Assembly (NCBI GenBank): GCA_026196775.1
Contig: JAPHUD010000002.1
Coordinates: forward strand, 62,001-126,000
DNA: 64,000 bases
Direction of reading: 5' to 3'
From: Flavobacteriales bacterium
GTDB taxonomy: Bacteria > Bacteroidota > Bacteroidia > Flavobacteriales_E > Vicingaceae
Shown here in pieces: positions 62,256 to 64,000 of the stretch. The notes under the pieces were generated by a model. That model did no database searches, was not told the origin of the DNA, and worked only from the letters and a program-made list of their open reading frames with translations. A program made the position numbers and the translations under genes. The stretch's first letter is position 1; each line of letters starts with the position of its first letter.

Positions 62256-64000
62256 TTAATAAAATTTATACCTTAAATCAACTACACCATATTTGTCTTT
62301 TAAGGCTTCTAATGAACCAGAAGCTACAGAAGCATATCTACCGTTTAGTTGTTGCTTAATATTGGTATAATCTGCAGTTTCAGGAGCTGGAGTAACTTCT
62401 TCAACCAATATCATAAATACTCCTGTACCGCCAATCACTGGTTTTTTAGAAAGTTCACCTTTATTAAGTGCTGCCGTTACACCAATTACTCTTGGTTCTT
62501 GACCAATTCCAGGAACTGAATACGAAGCAAAATTTATGGCTGAATTTGTACTCAAAGGCACACCTATTTTTTCAGCTAATTTTTGCATATCCGTCTCTCC
62601 TTCCATTTCTTTGCTTATTTGCTCGCCTTTCTTCTTCTGTTTTGCAGCCATTTCCATTTCTACAGCAATTTGCTCCAATGGAGCTACACCATCTTCTTTA
62701 ACCTCAGCTAAATGTGCAACAACAAAAGTGTTATCAAATTGCATAGGCTCGCTAATGGCACCTTTATCGCTTTTATACGCCCATCTTACTAATTCTCTCG
62801 CACTACCAACACCTGCAATAGTCTTGTCACCAACTTTAATATCATTTGCTTCTAACTTTTTATACTTAGCATCTTCTTTAGACAATGTTGCTTCAAAAGC
62901 TTCTGAGGTATTATTTTCTGAATAAAATGTACTTACTTCAGCAAATATTTTATCGTAAGTTTCACTACTTGGAGCAATGTTTAATGCTACTTTAGCTAAT
63001 TGAACTTTTCTTACTTTTTCGCCTTGATCTTGTATCTCAATTAAGTGAAATCCAAACTGAGACTCAACAATTACTAAGTCTCCTTTGTTACCATTAAATG
63101 AAGCATCTGCAAAAGGTTTTACCATTCTATCTTCAGTAAACCAACCTAAGTCACCACCTTCAACCGCAGAACCAACATCATCAGAATGTTCTTTAGCAAT
63201 AGCAGCAAAATCACCACCTTTTTTAATTACTGTTTTTAATGAATCTAACTTTTTGTATCCTGTAGAATCTCCTGGTTGAGTTGCATTAACCAAAATATGT
63301 CTTGCTTTTACAGAGTCAGGCATCATCTTGGTATCAGAAATTTTAACAACTGCAAATGTGTTATTTTCTTCGTATGGACCAAACATTTCTCCTACTTCAG
63401 CAAAAAAGAAAGAAGAATCTATATTATAAGGAAAATCGTTTTGATTGAAATACCTTTCGCTTAAAGGCAAGTCTGAATTAAATACAACAAAAGCAGAGTC
63501 ACTTTCGGCAGTTTTAAAATCTTTTGCAATATCTTTAAGCTGTGCCATTATAGCTTCTCTATCTTCTTCAGAAGGCTCTACAACAAACTTTACAAACTCT
63601 AAAGAACGAGATGATTCTTGTTTAAACTCATGCTTATGTTCTTCGTAATAAGCTTTTATTTCAGCATCCGTAACTGTTACCGAACTATCAGGAATTGCAT
63701 TAAACCTTTTTACTACATACTTAATTGCTCTCTTTTCATTTTCTTCTTTGTAAGCATTTTTAATCATTACAGTTGTAGCAAACATCCCTTTAGTAATAAG
63801 TGTATTATACTTTGAAGACATTCTTTCCTGAATTAATCCATCTTCAAACATTAACCACTGATTTTTTCTATCAGCAGGCATGTTGTCTAGCCCTTTTAAA
63901 AAGTTAATTACCTGATTAGGATCAAAAACATTAGTTTCCGGATTAGTAAACGATTGTTTAATTTGAGGATGAGGATTTGGTCCTGTAATCATATCATCCA
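62256..64000 (-). CDS. PpiD/SurA-like peptidylprolyl isomerase (5' end outside window)
   Basis: About 580 C-terminal residues are visible; the frame continues past the first Met at 63992 into the window edge (Asp-Asp before it), so the true N-terminus, normally with a membrane anchor, is missing. A SurA-N-like helical region is followed by a parvulin domain with ARHILVNATQPGD, FAAIAKEHSDDVGS and GGDLGWFTEDRMVKPFADA, ending in GFHLIEI. A second helical part and a C-terminal domain (AKQKKKGEQISKEME) follow. Such proteins help fold proteins leaving the Sec translocon. The N-terminal third resembles Bacteroidota PpiD-like foldases. Confidence 0.93.
   Translation of the reverse strand, partial: DDMITGPNPHPQIKQSFTNPETNVFDPNQVINFLKGLDNMPADRKNQWLMFEDGLIQERMSSKYNTLITKGMFATTVMIKNAYKEENEKRAIKYVVKRFNAIPDSSVTVTDAEIKAYYEEHKHEFKQESSRSLEFVKFVVEPSEEDREAIMAQLKDIAKDFKTAESDSAFVVFNSDLPLSERYFNQNDFPYNIDSSFFFAEVGEMFGPYEENNTFAVVKISDTKMMPDSVKARHILVNATQPGDSTGYKKLDSLKTVIKKGGDFAAIAKEHSDDVGSAVEGGDLGWFTEDRMVKPFADASFNGNKGDLVIVESQFGFHLIEIQDQGEKVRKVQLAKVALNIAPSSETYDKIFAEVSTFYSENNTSEAFEATLSKEDAKYKKLEANDIKVGDKTIAGVGSARELVRWAYKSDKGAISEPMQFDNTFVVAHLAEVKEDGVAPLEQIAVEMEMAAKQKKKGEQISKEMEGETDMQKLAEKIGVPLSTNSAINFASYSVPGIGQEPRVIGVTAALNKGELSKKPVIGGTGVFMILVEEVTPAPETADYTNIKQQLNGRYASVASGSLEALKDKYGVVDLRYKFY

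Noticed and set aside
62468-63815. Several rightward open frames opposite the foldase gene
   Set aside because: They are low-complexity Ser/Leu/Phe-rich mirror frames of a well-supported parvulin-type gene.
1-64000. CRISPR arrays, tRNA or rRNA genes, insertion sequences, integrases
   Set aside because: No regularly spaced direct repeats, cloverleaf-like GC-rich segments, transposase motifs or terminal inverted repeats with target duplications were seen by eye.

Overview
The window is about 33% GC chromosomal DNA of a Bacteroidota member, most likely an aerobic, probably marine, Flavobacteriales bacterium. Support comes from Por/type IX secretion (T9SS) C-terminal domains, signal peptides ending in Ala-Gln, families largely confined to Bacteroidota (DUF6089, DUF2480, DUF6427, CCDC81-HU/SPOR), the uppS-bamA-skp-skp locus, a TonB-dependent receptor, and promoters of the -33 TTTG / -7 TAnnTTTG type. 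I see no rRNA, tRNA, CRISPR array, IS element or prophage; most of the window is core genome with a few accessory islands.

Layout. 1-6.0 kb: the end of a 3-hydroxyacyl-CoA dehydrogenase gene, a PaaI-like thioesterase, gpmI, a CoA-binding protein, and acetyl-CoA synthetase (acs) with an AT-rich abiH-type phage-defence gene joined to its 3' end by a GTGA overlap. 6.1-9.35 kb: a leftward group of two small genes, a DUF6671 zinc-ribbon protein, the tRNA t6A enzyme Sua5/TsaC and an SbtA-like bicarbonate transporter. 9.4-16.8 kb: a TCA block in which icd diverges from a LysR regulator across a large dyad, followed by sucA-sucB and an MscS channel. 16.9-26.6 kb: panC, a second MscS with a Kv-type channel, mgtE, a 2-hydroxyacid dehydrogenase, a CCDC81-HU/SPOR protein, kdsB, an amidohydrolase, ctaB and a DUF420 protein.

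26.8-38.2 kb: YwqK/MORN-type envelope proteins interleaved with cysS, an M28 peptidase lipoprotein, a tiny Glu-rich lipoprotein, trmB and dnaG; then an MltF-like transglycosylase divergent from a WG-repeat protein and a NUDIX hydrolase. 38.3-43.0 kb: a leftward aa3-type cytochrome c oxidase operon (ctaC, ctaD, two COX3 proteins, COX4) with a canonical promoter and a conspicuous 5' stem-loop. 43.3-49.5 kb: the envelope-biogenesis locus (two DUF6089 proteins, uppS, bamA, two Skp/OmpH chaperones). 49.6-53.1 kb: DUF2480, an ALDH7-type dehydrogenase, DUF6427 and a small membrane protein. 53.2-61.9 kb: an accessory secretion/uptake island with a frameshifted secreted protein, two secreted endonuclease/exonuclease/phosphatase-fold enzymes, a divergent TonB receptor, a DUF5689 lipoprotein and an OB-fold T9SS-secreted protein. 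62.3-64.0 kb: most of a PpiD/SurA-like periplasmic foldase, cut by the window edge.

The points most worth following up are the possible nucleic-acid or phosphoester scavenging island (54-62 kb), the abiH gene translationally coupled to acs, the dyad that spans the icd-lysR promoter region, the stem-loop at the start of the cytochrome oxidase transcript, and the single-base frameshift at a T6 run in the secreted protein gene. I do not see a clearly complete, previously undescribed multi-gene system; the nuclease/TonB island is the nearest candidate.
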